A stretch of DNA of 21,139 nucleotides, from the NCBI GenBank assembly GCA_046565595.1, contig JBKHYG010000080.1:1-21139 (forward strand). The letters are read 5' to 3'. Positions 13,107 to 20,741 of this stretch are shown here, piece after piece; the first letter of the stretch is position 1, and each line of letters begins with the position of its first letter. The notes beneath the pieces were generated by a model. That model worked only from the letters and a program-made list of their open reading frames with translations. It did no database searches and was not told the origin of the DNA. This DNA comes from JBKHYG01 sp046565595. GTDB lineage: Bacteria > Actinomycetota > AC-67. Made by a program: the position numbers and the translations under genes.

Positions 13107-13994
13107 TCAGCCGATCCAGCCGAGTAGGTGCTTGGCGAGATCCTCGCCGGCGTCCTCTTGGATGAAATGGCCCGCGTTCTCGATGATCGCGTGAGGCTGG
13201 CCCTTGGTTCCGGGGATGAGTTTCTGCAAGACCTTCTCACCGCCCTTGGTGACCGGATCTGAATCCGCGAACAGCGTCAGGAAAGGACGCTCGAAGCCCT
13301 GCAGCGATACCCACGCCTTCCGGTTGGGTTCTGCCTGCGGATCGTCGGGGGTGATCGGCACCAGCACCGGGAACTGCCTGGCGCCCTCGAGGTAGGAGTC
13401 GTCTGGGAACGGCGCGTCATAGGCGGCGATCGCGGCGTCCGACATCGGACGAGCCGTCCCGCCCTTCACGATGCCTCCGGCGTGGAAGGTGGGCGTGGTC
13501 TGGGAGTACTCGCGCCACTTCTTGAAGCCTTCCCCGGGATCGTGATCGCCGGTCGGCAGGAAGGTGTTGGACGCGCAGACCCGAGCGAACCTGTCCGGCT
13601 GTTCGGCGAGGATCCGTAGGCCCAGCAAGCCTCCCCAGTCCTGACAGAACAAGGTGATGTCCTGGAGTCCGATCGCGTCCATCGCGCCGGTCAGCCACTG
13701 CAGGTGCGATGCGTAGGTGTAGGCCTTGCGATCGTCCAACTTGTCGCTGCGACCGAAGCCCACCAGGTCGATGGCGACGCACCGGTGGCCCTCTGCTGCC
13801 AGGGGGGCGATCATCCGTCGGTACAGGTAGGACCAGGTCGGTTCGCCGTGCAGCAAGAGGATGGGAGGCTGATCTGAGGGACCTTCATCGATGTGGTGGA
13901 TCCGAAGCCCGTCCACTTCGCAGTATCTAGGTTCGTAGTCCCAGCCGTCCAAGCCCTCGAAGCGGTCGTCTGGTGTGCGGAGGATCTCGGCCAC
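13107..13994 (-). CDS. Haloalkane dehalogenase (HLD-I type)
   Basis: The protein has 295 aa, an alpha/beta hydrolase that cleaves carbon-halogen bonds of haloalkanes to give alcohol, halide and a proton. The nucleophile and halide-binding pair D119-W120 lie in CQDWGG. E51 in LLLHGEPTWSYLYR matches the DhlA-like HGEPTW motif. The acid is in LFADSDPVT (D244 or D246) and the base is H276 in AGHFIQED. The Asp-His-Asp arrangement and HGEPTW place it in subfamily I. No signal peptide is present. The GTG start at 13994 has an AAAGGA Shine-Dalgarno 8 nt upstream. An 8-bp-arm palindrome at 14021-14041 sits just upstream and could be an operator. It is downstream of topA on the same strand after 173 nt, probably a separate unit. 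Related epoxide hydrolases are less likely because of W120 and E51. Confidence 0.9.
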   Translation of the reverse strand: MAEILRTPDDRFEGLDGWDYEPRYCEVDGLRIHHIDEGPSDQPPILLLHGEPTWSYLYRRMIAPLAAEGHRCVAIDLVGFGRSDKLDDRKAYTYASHLQWLTGAMDAIGLQDITLFCQDWGGLLGLRILAEQPDRFARVCASNTFLPTGDHDPGEGFKKWREYSQTTPTFHAGGIVKGGTARPMSDAAIAAYDAPFPDDSYLEGARQFPVLVPITPDDPQAEPNRKAWVSLQGFERPFLTLFADSDPVTKGGEKVLQKLIPGTKGQPHAIIENAGHFIQEDAGEDLAKHLLGWIG

Positions 13995-14020
13995 GACTGG
14001 TCCTTTCTGACTATGTGTTG

Positions 14021-14041
14021 ACCATCCCCGTTAGGGATGGT
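14021..14041. repeat. Perfect 8-bp-arm inverted repeat upstream of the dehalogenase gene
   Basis: ACCATCCC and GGGATGGT flank a 5-nt spacer (CGTTA), 27-47 nt before the GTG start of the haloalkane dehalogenase. The size and position fit an operator for a dimeric repressor. As RNA it would be a hairpin without a U-tract. Confidence 0.5.
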
Positions 14042-14083
14042 TCGTGTAGGAGTGCCCTGGCACGATACCTCGGTACCAGCGTG

Positions 14084-14131
14084 GCACGCCGGCTCGTGGC
14101 TCCCCCCTTCCGACCATCTGAGCCGGCGTGC
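14084..14131. repeat. Perfect 12-bp inverted repeat with 24-nt loop downstream of topA
   Basis: The arms GCACGCCGGCTC (14084-14095) and GAGCCGGCGTGC (14120-14131) are exact complements. The element begins 36 nt after the topA stop codon on the minus strand. It could end topA transcription, but no U-tract follows. A smaller palindrome (GTGCC-CT-GGCAC, 14052-14063) lies beside it. Confidence 0.55.
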
Positions 14132-14167
14132 AGCGCGTTCTGGCTCAGATCTGCGGCGCGGCTAGCC

Positions 14168-16855
14168 CTATGAGGGCGGCTTCTTCGCGGGAGCCTTCTT
14201 CTTCGCCGCACCCTTCTTCGCGGGAGCCTTCTTCTTCGCACCCGTCTTCGTGGCACTCGTCTTCTTGGCCCCAGCCTTCCGCTTGCCCTTTCCTGGTCCG
14301 GCCGCACGGCGGTCGGCCAAGAGTTCCGCGGCGCGAGTGACCGTCAGCGTCGCCGGATCGTCGCCGCGTTTCAGGCTGGCGTTGGTCTCGCCGTCTGTCA
14401 CATAAGGACCCCAACGGCCATCCTTCACCACCATGGGCTTGCCAGACACTGGATCTGGCCCAAGTTCCAGCAACGGCTTGGCCGGTGCTCGCGCACCGCG
14501 CCGCCGGGGCGGCTGCTTGAAGAGTTCCAGCGCCTGTTCGACGGTGACCGTGAACAGTTCCTCCTCAGAATTGAGGCTGCGCGACTCATCCCCTCGCTTC
14601 AGGTAAGGCCCGTAGCGGCCGTTCAACGCTTCGATCGCGGTCCCGCTGTCGGGATCCACGCCGACGGTCCGAGGTAGCGACAGGCATCTCAGTCCATCCT
14701 CGAGGGTCACCTCGTCGAGACTCATCGAGCCCAACAGGCTCGCGGTCTTGACCGGCTTCTCATCGGTCGAGCCGAGGGTGAAGTAGGGACCGTAGCGGCC
14801 GCTGCGCGCGCGGACCTCTAGTCCCGTCTCTGGGTCGACGCCTAGCAAGCGGCCATCGTCACCGCCGGCGCTGAGCAACTCGAGCGCCTTGGCAAGCGTG
14901 AGTTCGTCTGGCGGCAGTTCCTCTGGCACGGAGGCTCGGTCCTCGCCGCGCTCCACATACGGACCGTAGCGACCTACCCGCAGCGCAACCTGCCGCCCGT
15001 CTTCGTCCTCACCGATCGGGATCGTGTTGATCTCGCGCGCATCGATCTGCGCGAGACGCTCTTCACCAACGAGATCGCGCAGCCCCTCCAGCGAGCCGTC
15101 GCCCTCGTAGAAGGCTCTCAGGTAATCAACGCGTTCGAGATCGCCGTCAGCGATCTCATCCAGATCGTTCTCCATCTTCGCGGTGAAGCGATAGTCCACG
15201 AGTCGCGGGAAGTACTCTTCGAGGAGTCCCACGACCGAGAACGCCTTCCAGGACGGGATGAGGGAACTGCCCTTCTTCCACAGATAGCCGCGATCCCGGA
15301 CGATGGTGTTCATGATGCTGGCATATGTGGAAGGCCGCCCCACCCCCAGTTCTTCTAGCGCTTTGATCAACCCGGCTTCGCTGTAACGGTTGGGAGGCTT
15401 GGTCTCGGAGTCCTTCGACGAGACCGGACCGGCTCGACCGGTCTGGCCCTCATGCAGAGGAGGCAGGACCTTGGCCTTCGAGTCGTCGTTCGACTTAGCG
15501 TCATCTTCGTCGTCCTCGAGGATCCGGCGATATCCGGGATCGGTGATGGTCGTGCCTGACGCAGCGAGGGTGAGACTGGAGGCTGCCGCCTGTCCCGCCA
15601 CTTCCACCGATAGCGTCTCGCCGATCGCGTCCTTCATCTGGCTGGCGATGGTGCGGCGGTAGACGAGGTCGTAGATCTTGGCTTCGTCTCCGTTCACTTC
15701 CCCGCGCACATCCTCTGGGTTGCGGAACGCTTCACCGGCAGGCCGGATCGCTTCGTGCGCCTCCTGAGCGTTGCGGCTCTTGTTCGGGTAGGTCCTAGGC
15801 TTGGCCGGCATCGCGTCGGCTCCGAACCGCTGCTCGATCAGGTTCCGTGCGGCCCCGACTGCCTCATCGCTGAGCGTCACCGAATCGGTTCGCATGTAGG
15901 TGATATAGCCGTTCTCGTACAAACCCTGCGCCGCGCTCATCGTCCGTTGGGCAGAGAACCCGTACTTGGAAGCCGCTGCACGCTGCAGAGTCGAGGTGAT
16001 GAAGGGAGGTTGCGGAGCCCGCTTATAGGGTCGGCTCGATAGGGAGGCGATCTCTACCTGCGAGCCGTCCAAAGCGGATGCCAAGCTGGAGGCCTTGGAT
16101 CCGTCGATGACGATCCTGTCGCGACCCTTCTTCAGTTGACCGTCTGGCCCGAAGTCGTCGCCGGTCGCGACCTCTGTACCGTCAAACGTTCTCAGTGCCG
16201 CGGTGAAGTTGCCGCCGTCCACGGTGATCGTGGCCTCTACGCCGCTGAAGGATGCCGGGACGAACCGGATGCGTTCGCGTTCGCGCTCTACCACCAGCCG
16301 GACCGCGACCGATTGGACGCGGCCGGCTGAAAGGCCAGGCATGATCCGACGCCAGAGCACGGGCGACACCTCGTAGCCGACCAGTCGATCGAGGACGCGT
16401 CGCGCCTCCTGAGCCTCGACCAGCGCCATGTCGATGTCACGAGGTTGCTCGACCGCGGCCTTGATCGCCTTGGCGGTGATCTCGTGGAACACCATCCTCT
16501 TGACCGGGATCTTGGGGCGCAGTTCGTCCACGATGTGCCACGCGATCGCTTCGCCTTCGCGGTCCTCATCGGTCGCGAGGTAGAGCTCGTCGGCTTCCTT
16601 CATCGCCTGCTTCAACAGGCGCACCTGTTTGCGCGCGCGCTCACCGGACACGACATAGATAGGCCTGAAGTCATTCTCGACATCCACAGCCAAGCGCGCC
16701 CAAGGGCGTGCCTTGTATTCCTCGGGCATCTCGTCCTTGTCGGGGAGATCCCTGATATGGCCAACGGAGGCTTCGATCCGATAGTCGGAGCCGAGGATCT
16801 TGCTGATGGTCTTGGCCTTGGCTGGGCTCTCGACGATCACTAGTGGTTTGGTCAT
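14168..16855 (-). CDS. topA: DNA topoisomerase I
   Basis: The protein has 895 aa, a type IA topoisomerase that relaxes negatively supercoiled DNA. The TOPRIM domain is N-terminal, with E9 in VIVESPAKAKTI and D96/D98/E100 in ATDEDREGEAIAWH. The catalytic Tyr is Y320 in GYITYMRTDS. GLSAGRVQSVAVRLV and GRPSTYASIM are typical. The C-terminus has four repeats built on GRYGPY or GRWGPY (VERG, TLG, KRG and VTDG versions) and a Lys/Ala/Pro tail of about 45 residues, the actinobacterial arrangement in place of zinc fingers. ATG 16855 is chosen because MTKPLVIVESPAKAKTI is the standard N-terminus; a TTG 13 codons upstream would add an unrelated leader. No clear Shine-Dalgarno or -10 is seen. The 58-nt gap to the upstream SCO6745-family gene allows co-transcription. 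Confidence 0.97.
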   Translation of the reverse strand: MTKPLVIVESPAKAKTISKILGSDYRIEASVGHIRDLPDKDEMPEEYKARPWARLAVDVENDFRPIYVVSGERARKQVRLLKQAMKEADELYLATDEDREGEAIAWHIVDELRPKIPVKRMVFHEITAKAIKAAVEQPRDIDMALVEAQEARRVLDRLVGYEVSPVLWRRIMPGLSAGRVQSVAVRLVVERERERIRFVPASFSGVEATITVDGGNFTAALRTFDGTEVATGDDFGPDGQLKKGRDRIVIDGSKASSLASALDGSQVEIASLSSRPYKRAPQPPFITSTLQRAAASKYGFSAQRTMSAAQGLYENGYITYMRTDSVTLSDEAVGAARNLIEQRFGADAMPAKPRTYPNKSRNAQEAHEAIRPAGEAFRNPEDVRGEVNGDEAKIYDLVYRRTIASQMKDAIGETLSVEVAGQAAASSLTLAASGTTITDPGYRRILEDDEDDAKSNDDSKAKVLPPLHEGQTGRAGPVSSKDSETKPPNRYSEAGLIKALEELGVGRPSTYASIMNTIVRDRGYLWKKGSSLIPSWKAFSVVGLLEEYFPRLVDYRFTAKMENDLDEIADGDLERVDYLRAFYEGDGSLEGLRDLVGEERLAQIDAREINTIPIGEDEDGRQVALRVGRYGPYVERGEDRASVPEELPPDELTLAKALELLSAGGDDGRLLGVDPETGLEVRARSGRYGPYFTLGSTDEKPVKTASLLGSMSLDEVTLEDGLRCLSLPRTVGVDPDSGTAIEALNGRYGPYLKRGDESRSLNSEEELFTVTVEQALELFKQPPRRRGARAPAKPLLELGPDPVSGKPMVVKDGRWGPYVTDGETNASLKRGDDPATLTVTRAAELLADRRAAGPGKGKRKAGAKKTSATKTGAKKKAPAKKGAAKKKAPAKKPPS
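14180..14239. repeat. Tandem repeat (33-bp period) in the topA Lys/Ala tail
   Basis: An exact 27-bp unit occurs at 14180-14206 and again at 14213-14239, giving a period of 33 bp (11 codons). It encodes repeated KKAPAKKGAA-type sequence at the end of topoisomerase I. Such tails usually vary in length by slippage. Confidence 0.8.
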
Positions 16856-16913
16856 CTGTTTTTCAGGATGGGGGCACCAGACCGGCCCTGTCAAGCGCCA
16901 TGGCCGGAACTGC

Positions 16914-17777
16914 TCAGTTGCCAGCCGGGGCCTTCAAGCCCTCCTTGACGACCCGACCAGGCAATCCTTGCTCCTCGACGACTCGGCGAGACAGCGGAGC
17001 AAGGACATCGAGCATGGCTTCCGATCGCTGCTCTCCTACGGCAAGGAACGGGCCTTGGGCCAGATGGTCGGTCTCCTGCTCGATCATCCCGCGAAGCCGC
17101 CTACCTGCCTCGCTGATGGTCCCGTCTGCCTCGGTCAGGCCCCGCGAATGCAACACGGCAGCGGCAGCCTTGTACTCCTCTGGCCGCCAGCCGTGACCGC
17201 GCACCATGAACGAGTTCTCGGGTTCGGCGAGGTCTCGGACACCAGCCTGCAACACCTGGGCCTGGATGCCGGTCAGATCGTGTGTAAGCAGGACCGCCAG
17301 ATGCCCGTCCCCTCGGAACTCTCGCATCGTGTTGGCGCCATGCCACAGCGCTTCGAATGGATCCTCTGGCGGATCAAGATCCGCGTGTCCCGCGAACAGC
17401 GGTCGACCCTCCGGAGGCGACACCTCGATCAGGTCCCGTAACCACGCGTTCACTTCGGACAGGTCCGCTCCCTCATCGCCGAGCATCCTCCTCAACGCCC
17501 GGCCCGCACCGATGCGACGCGCATCGAGCGCCTCGGGAAACGAGATATCGGAGCGCAGGAACCTCTTGATCAGTCCGGGGTGGAAACTGTAGAAGGTTGC
17601 TGTCACCGCTCCCGGCGTCGGTGTTCCCAAGGGTGCGGAGCGCGCCGTGAAGTAGCCCTCGATCATCGAGAGGCCGATCTCGTCGAACGCCTCGGAGACC
17701 TCGGGTACGAAGAACGCTTGTGCTGCGATCGGCTCGAAGACCTGGAAGGCTCGCCGAGCCAGTTTGGACGCGATCAG
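16914..17777 (-). CDS. SCO6745 family protein; CTG start or frameshifted 5' end
   Basis: About 287 aa, recognised as the actinobacterial SCO6745 family of unknown function. The central pattern GYFTARSAPLGTPTPGAVTATFYSFHP is characteristic, as are the LWHGANTMREFRGDGHLA and RGHGWRPEEY segments later. Family-like sequence continues upstream of the first ATG (17666): SKLARRAFQVFEPIAAQAF...EAFDEIGLS is in frame and resembles the usual N-terminus. No ATG, GTG or TTG exists in that stretch. CTG at 17777 has a GAGAGGG Shine-Dalgarno 7 nt upstream and lies 4 nt after the stop of the zinc-finger/HTH gene, so it is the chosen start. Alternatively GTG 17785, which overlaps that stop as GTGA, was the original start and one base was lost before 17774. 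It precedes topA by 58 nt. Confidence 0.75.
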   Translation of the reverse strand: MIASKLARRAFQVFEPIAAQAFFVPEVSEAFDEIGLSMIEGYFTARSAPLGTPTPGAVTATFYSFHPGLIKRFLRSDISFPEALDARRIGAGRALRRMLGDEGADLSEVNAWLRDLIEVSPPEGRPLFAGHADLDPPEDPFEALWHGANTMREFRGDGHLAVLLTHDLTGIQAQVLQAGVRDLAEPENSFMVRGHGWRPEEYKAAAAVLHSRGLTEADGTISEAGRRLRGMIEQETDHLAQGPFLAVGEQRSEAMLDVLAPLSRRVVEEQGLPGRVVKEGLKAPAGN

Positions 17778-17781
17778 AGCG

Positions 17782-18276
17782 TCACCCTCTCTGAGAGCGG
17801 CGACGGCGAGGACGGATCTGACGACCCAGCAACTCGAGAGCGTCCGCGAGATCGTGGAAGGCGTCGGTCAGCTCGTCGAGTTTCTCGAATACCTCGGGCG
17901 GAGGCGTGTTCGAGGGACGGACGAAGGCCCTACGGTTCTGGTTGAGTTGGTTGAAGTCACCCTCGTGGATCAGGGTCTGGTTCCCGAGCTGGCTCGTACG
18001 CACCTTGCCCGAGCGTTCCCAGATCCGGACAGTGTTGTAGTGCACGCCGGCGCGGCTGGCCACCTCGCGACGGGTCAGCCAGCCGTCAGGGATCTGCAGG
18101 CGAGTGGCCCGCGGGTTCTCGAGTCGTTGCTGGCGCTTGCTGGGGGTCCCGTGACGCGCTGAGCGGTGGCGGCCAAGACCCATCGCATGCTTGGCTTGGA
18201 ACCCGCAGTCGGGACAGACGAACTGCCCCTTGCGGCCCCTGGTCGTGCTGGCGGTCTTCTTCTTCTTCGGAGGCAT
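17782..18276 (-). CDS. C2H2 zinc-finger plus helix-turn-helix protein
   Basis: The protein has 164 aa. The N-terminus is basic (PPKKKK). Residues 19-42 form a C2H2 finger: C21-x2-C24-x12-H37-x4-H42, with a Leu three residues before the first His as in classical fingers. Residues about 65-95 form a MerR-like helix-turn-helix (LTRREVASRAGVHYNTVRIWERSGKV) followed by a wing-like strand. Residues about 128-152 are an amphipathic helix suited to dimerisation, then a basic RPRRRRSQRG end. It is most likely a DNA-binding regulator. The ATG has GGAAGG/GGTAGGG Shine-Dalgarno sequence. Its stop lies 4 nt before the CTG of the SCO6745-family gene, so the two are probably coupled. TATGCT at 18335-18340 (minus) is a weak candidate -10. 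The target is unknown. Confidence 0.8.
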   Translation of the reverse strand: MPPKKKKTASTTRGRKGQFVCPDCGFQAKHAMGLGRHRSARHGTPSKRQQRLENPRATRLQIPDGWLTRREVASRAGVHYNTVRIWERSGKVRTSQLGNQTLIHEGDFNQLNQNRRAFVRPSNTPPPEVFEKLDELTDAFHDLADALELLGRQIRPRRRRSQRG

Positions 18277-18380
18277 GCGGCCCTACCTTCCCATTCGGTG
18301 TCGGTCATCGTTGTCGAGGAACTCGGAAAGCGGCAGCATACGCCTAACACATGCCGGTCGTACAAACCAGGGAACCTCGG

Positions 18381-20741
18381 CTATTGGCAGCCGAACTCGC
18401 TCACTGCGTCCGTGGATGCAGACGGAGGCGGCGGCACGCTCTGTGCGAGCATCGGCAGTTCGGACACCTCGAAGCGAAGCGTCTCGCCTAAGAGGTCTCG
18501 ATGCTTGACCGATGCTCCGAGCTGCTCGCCACCCAAGCCAACCGTGCTGACGAATCGCTTGGCCCAAGTTGCACCCGGGGCTTCGATGATCGTTGAGGGA
18601 AGGACACCGACCGGGTCGATCTCGATGCGCTCGAACAGTGGAGTCGCCAGCGTGTAGACCGGCGCCCCCGCAGCCGTCGGATACAGACCCATGGCGCTCC
18701 ACACGAACCACGCGCTCATGGTTCCGAGGTCGTCGTTGCCAGGGAGACCATCAGGGGTCGGGCGATACAAGGTCTGGTAACCCCGCACGGCGGCCTGGGT
18801 CTTCCATGCAGACCCGGTGTACGCATATAGCCAGGGTGCTTGGAGGTCGTGTTCGTTGCTCGGTGCGTACTGGTTGCCGTAGTAAGCGATCCCGTAAGCG
18901 GTGATCTTCTGTTGGAACTCTGAGGTCGCATGTGGTGCTGCCAAGAGTGCCGGTAACGAGAAGAAGGTGTCCAGTCGTTGCTGGACCTCGCCGTCGGTCC
19001 CCATGGCCTCGAACAGACCGGCGGGATCGTGAGGTACGAGCATCGTGTACTGCCATCCGGTCCCTTCCCGCCAACCGTCGGGCATCTCTGGAAGGTAGGG
19101 ATCACCAACCCAGGTGCCGTCGGCGTTGCGAGGACGCGCGAAGCGTGTCTCGGGATCGAAGACCTTGCGCCAGTTCTGGGCTCGATCGAACAACGCGTTG
19201 GCATCGGGCTGGCGTCCGAGCCGATCAGCCACGAGGGCGAGAGCGTGATCGTTAGCCGCATACTCCAGCGTGCTCGCGGCACCCGAGCCGAGGGTTCCAG
19301 GACCACCGATATCCGCGGGCACATAGCCCTTGGACAGGTAGACGGGATCGCGATGCTCCTGGAAGGCCATCCGCCGCGCTGCCGCATACAGCCGATCCAG
19401 AGCCGAGGGATCGTCGCCCAGGACTCCTCTACAGACCCCGTCAGCGATCACGGGGAACGCAGGCGTTCCGTTCATGAAGTCCGCGTAGCGATCCATCCAA
19501 CCCCAATGAGGCAAGCGGCCGCCCTGCTCCGCAACCGCTGATAGTGATCGAAGCATGTCCGCGTACCGGTCTGGTTGGATCCAACTGAGCAAAGGCATCT
19601 GGGTCCGATAGGTGTCCCACATGCTGAAGTTCGCGTAGTAGTCCGAGCCCTCGGGCATCGGATCACCGACCGCACCTATCTGGTGCACCTGCCGGTCGTA
19701 TCCTCGGTAACGACCGTCGGCATCCTGGAAGATGTTCGGATGGTGCTGCGCGTGATACAGCGCCGTGTAGAAAGAGGTGCGGCTGGCACGATCGCCGCCC
19801 TCGATCCTGATCGTGTCCAGTTCGGTCCGCCATGCATCTCGGGTCAGATCGCGCCGAGCCTCGAGATCGAACCCGGTCTCTGCGAACTCGTCCTCGAGGT
19901 TCGCGACCGCACCGTCGGTGTCGACGAAGCTGATGCCGACCATCAGGCGGACCACTCGCCCGTCCGGCAGCGGCGCGAACCGCATGTACATGCCGGCGCC
20001 CACACCGGTCACACTGGTCTGGCCAGGTTGCGGTGCCCCGCCCCGAGATGCGAAGGCGCCGATCTCTGAGGCCACCGTATCGGACCGGATCGCGAAGTGC
20101 ACGATGTACTGCCGCGTGTCGGGATTCGGCTGACGAACCGTTCCGACGATCGTCCCATCCGCAAGGGCCTGCATGGTGGTCCATACGCGACCTGGATCGT
20201 TCTCGAGGTCGGGGCCGATGATCGAAGAGCCACCTACGGCTCGGCCCGCGTCGATGATCACATTCGCGTACTCGTTCGGTGGGTAGGTGTAGCGGTGCAT
20301 CCCAGTGCGCAGCCCAGCGGTCAGTTCGGCACGAACCCGGTTGGCCAGCAGAACCTCATACCAGCCCACCTCCGCGGTCTCGGTGGCATGCGAGAACGAC
20401 TGCTGGTAACGCTTCACATCGGTCACGACCTCGCCGGTGGTGGGCATGACTGGAACCTCGCCACCCTCCCATACGCCCATCGACTGGGTATGGACATGAC
20501 TGAACCCTCTGATCTTGCGGTCGATGTACTGGTAGCCGGTGAAGGCGAAGGGGCCCTCGGTGTCTGGCGACAACTGCACCATGCCGTAGGGCGCGGCGGG
20601 CCCGGGGAACACGAAGCCCGACCCCATCGTGCCGATCATCGGATCGACCAGGTCCAGCACATCCTCTGTCGCCACCGCCGGCTGCGCGAGCAGGCCCAGC
20701 AGCGCAGAGAACGCGAGGGTCGAGGCACGCGCACGCATCAC
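18381..20741 (-). CDS. Secreted GH92 family alpha-mannosidase
   Basis: The protein has 786 aa with a signal peptide at residues 1-24 (MMRARASTL, hydrophobic core, ending AVA). The GH92 N-terminal beta-sandwich spans about 27-270: VDPMIGTMGSGFVFPGPAAPYGMVQLSPDT and GFSHVHTQ. The (alpha/alpha)6 catalytic part has SMWDTYRTQMPLL (373-385), WREGTGWQYTMLVPHD (557-572, where E559 matches the general acid) and GNDDLGTMSAWFVWSAMGLYP (668-688, acidic base residues). GH92 enzymes are calcium-dependent exo-mannosidases, often alpha-1,2, acting on yeast or host mannans; linkage specificity is not readable here. The start is GTG 20741 overlapping the upstream stop by 4 nt, or ATG 20738. It is co-transcribed with the upstream extracellular gene. 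A 104-nt spacer separates it from the zinc-finger gene. Confidence 0.93.
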   Translation of the reverse strand: MMRARASTLAFSALLGLLAQPAVATEDVLDLVDPMIGTMGSGFVFPGPAAPYGMVQLSPDTEGPFAFTGYQYIDRKIRGFSHVHTQSMGVWEGGEVPVMPTTGEVVTDVKRYQQSFSHATETAEVGWYEVLLANRVRAELTAGLRTGMHRYTYPPNEYANVIIDAGRAVGGSSIIGPDLENDPGRVWTTMQALADGTIVGTVRQPNPDTRQYIVHFAIRSDTVASEIGAFASRGGAPQPGQTSVTGVGAGMYMRFAPLPDGRVVRLMVGISFVDTDGAVANLEDEFAETGFDLEARRDLTRDAWRTELDTIRIEGGDRASRTSFYTALYHAQHHPNIFQDADGRYRGYDRQVHQIGAVGDPMPEGSDYYANFSMWDTYRTQMPLLSWIQPDRYADMLRSLSAVAEQGGRLPHWGWMDRYADFMNGTPAFPVIADGVCRGVLGDDPSALDRLYAAARRMAFQEHRDPVYLSKGYVPADIGGPGTLGSGAASTLEYAANDHALALVADRLGRQPDANALFDRAQNWRKVFDPETRFARPRNADGTWVGDPYLPEMPDGWREGTGWQYTMLVPHDPAGLFEAMGTDGEVQQRLDTFFSLPALLAAPHATSEFQQKITAYGIAYYGNQYAPSNEHDLQAPWLYAYTGSAWKTQAAVRGYQTLYRPTPDGLPGNDDLGTMSAWFVWSAMGLYPTAAGAPVYTLATPLFERIEIDPVGVLPSTIIEAPGATWAKRFVSTVGLGGEQLGASVKHRDLLGETLRFEVSELPMLAQSVPPPPSASTDAVSEFGCQ

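Noticed and set aside
14180..14239. CRISPR-like direct repeats
   Set aside because: There are only two copies with a 6-nt gap, in frame within topA and coding for its Lys/Ala tail.
16856..16894. TTG start adding 13 residues to topoisomerase I
   Set aside because: The extension is unlike family N-termini, and ATG 16855 starts the conserved MTKPLVIVESPAKAK segment.
17783..17785. GTG 17785 as the working start of the SCO6745-family gene
   Set aside because: Its frame meets TGA after three codons (17774-17776) and the Shine-Dalgarno abuts it with no spacer. It is kept only as a possible ancestral start.
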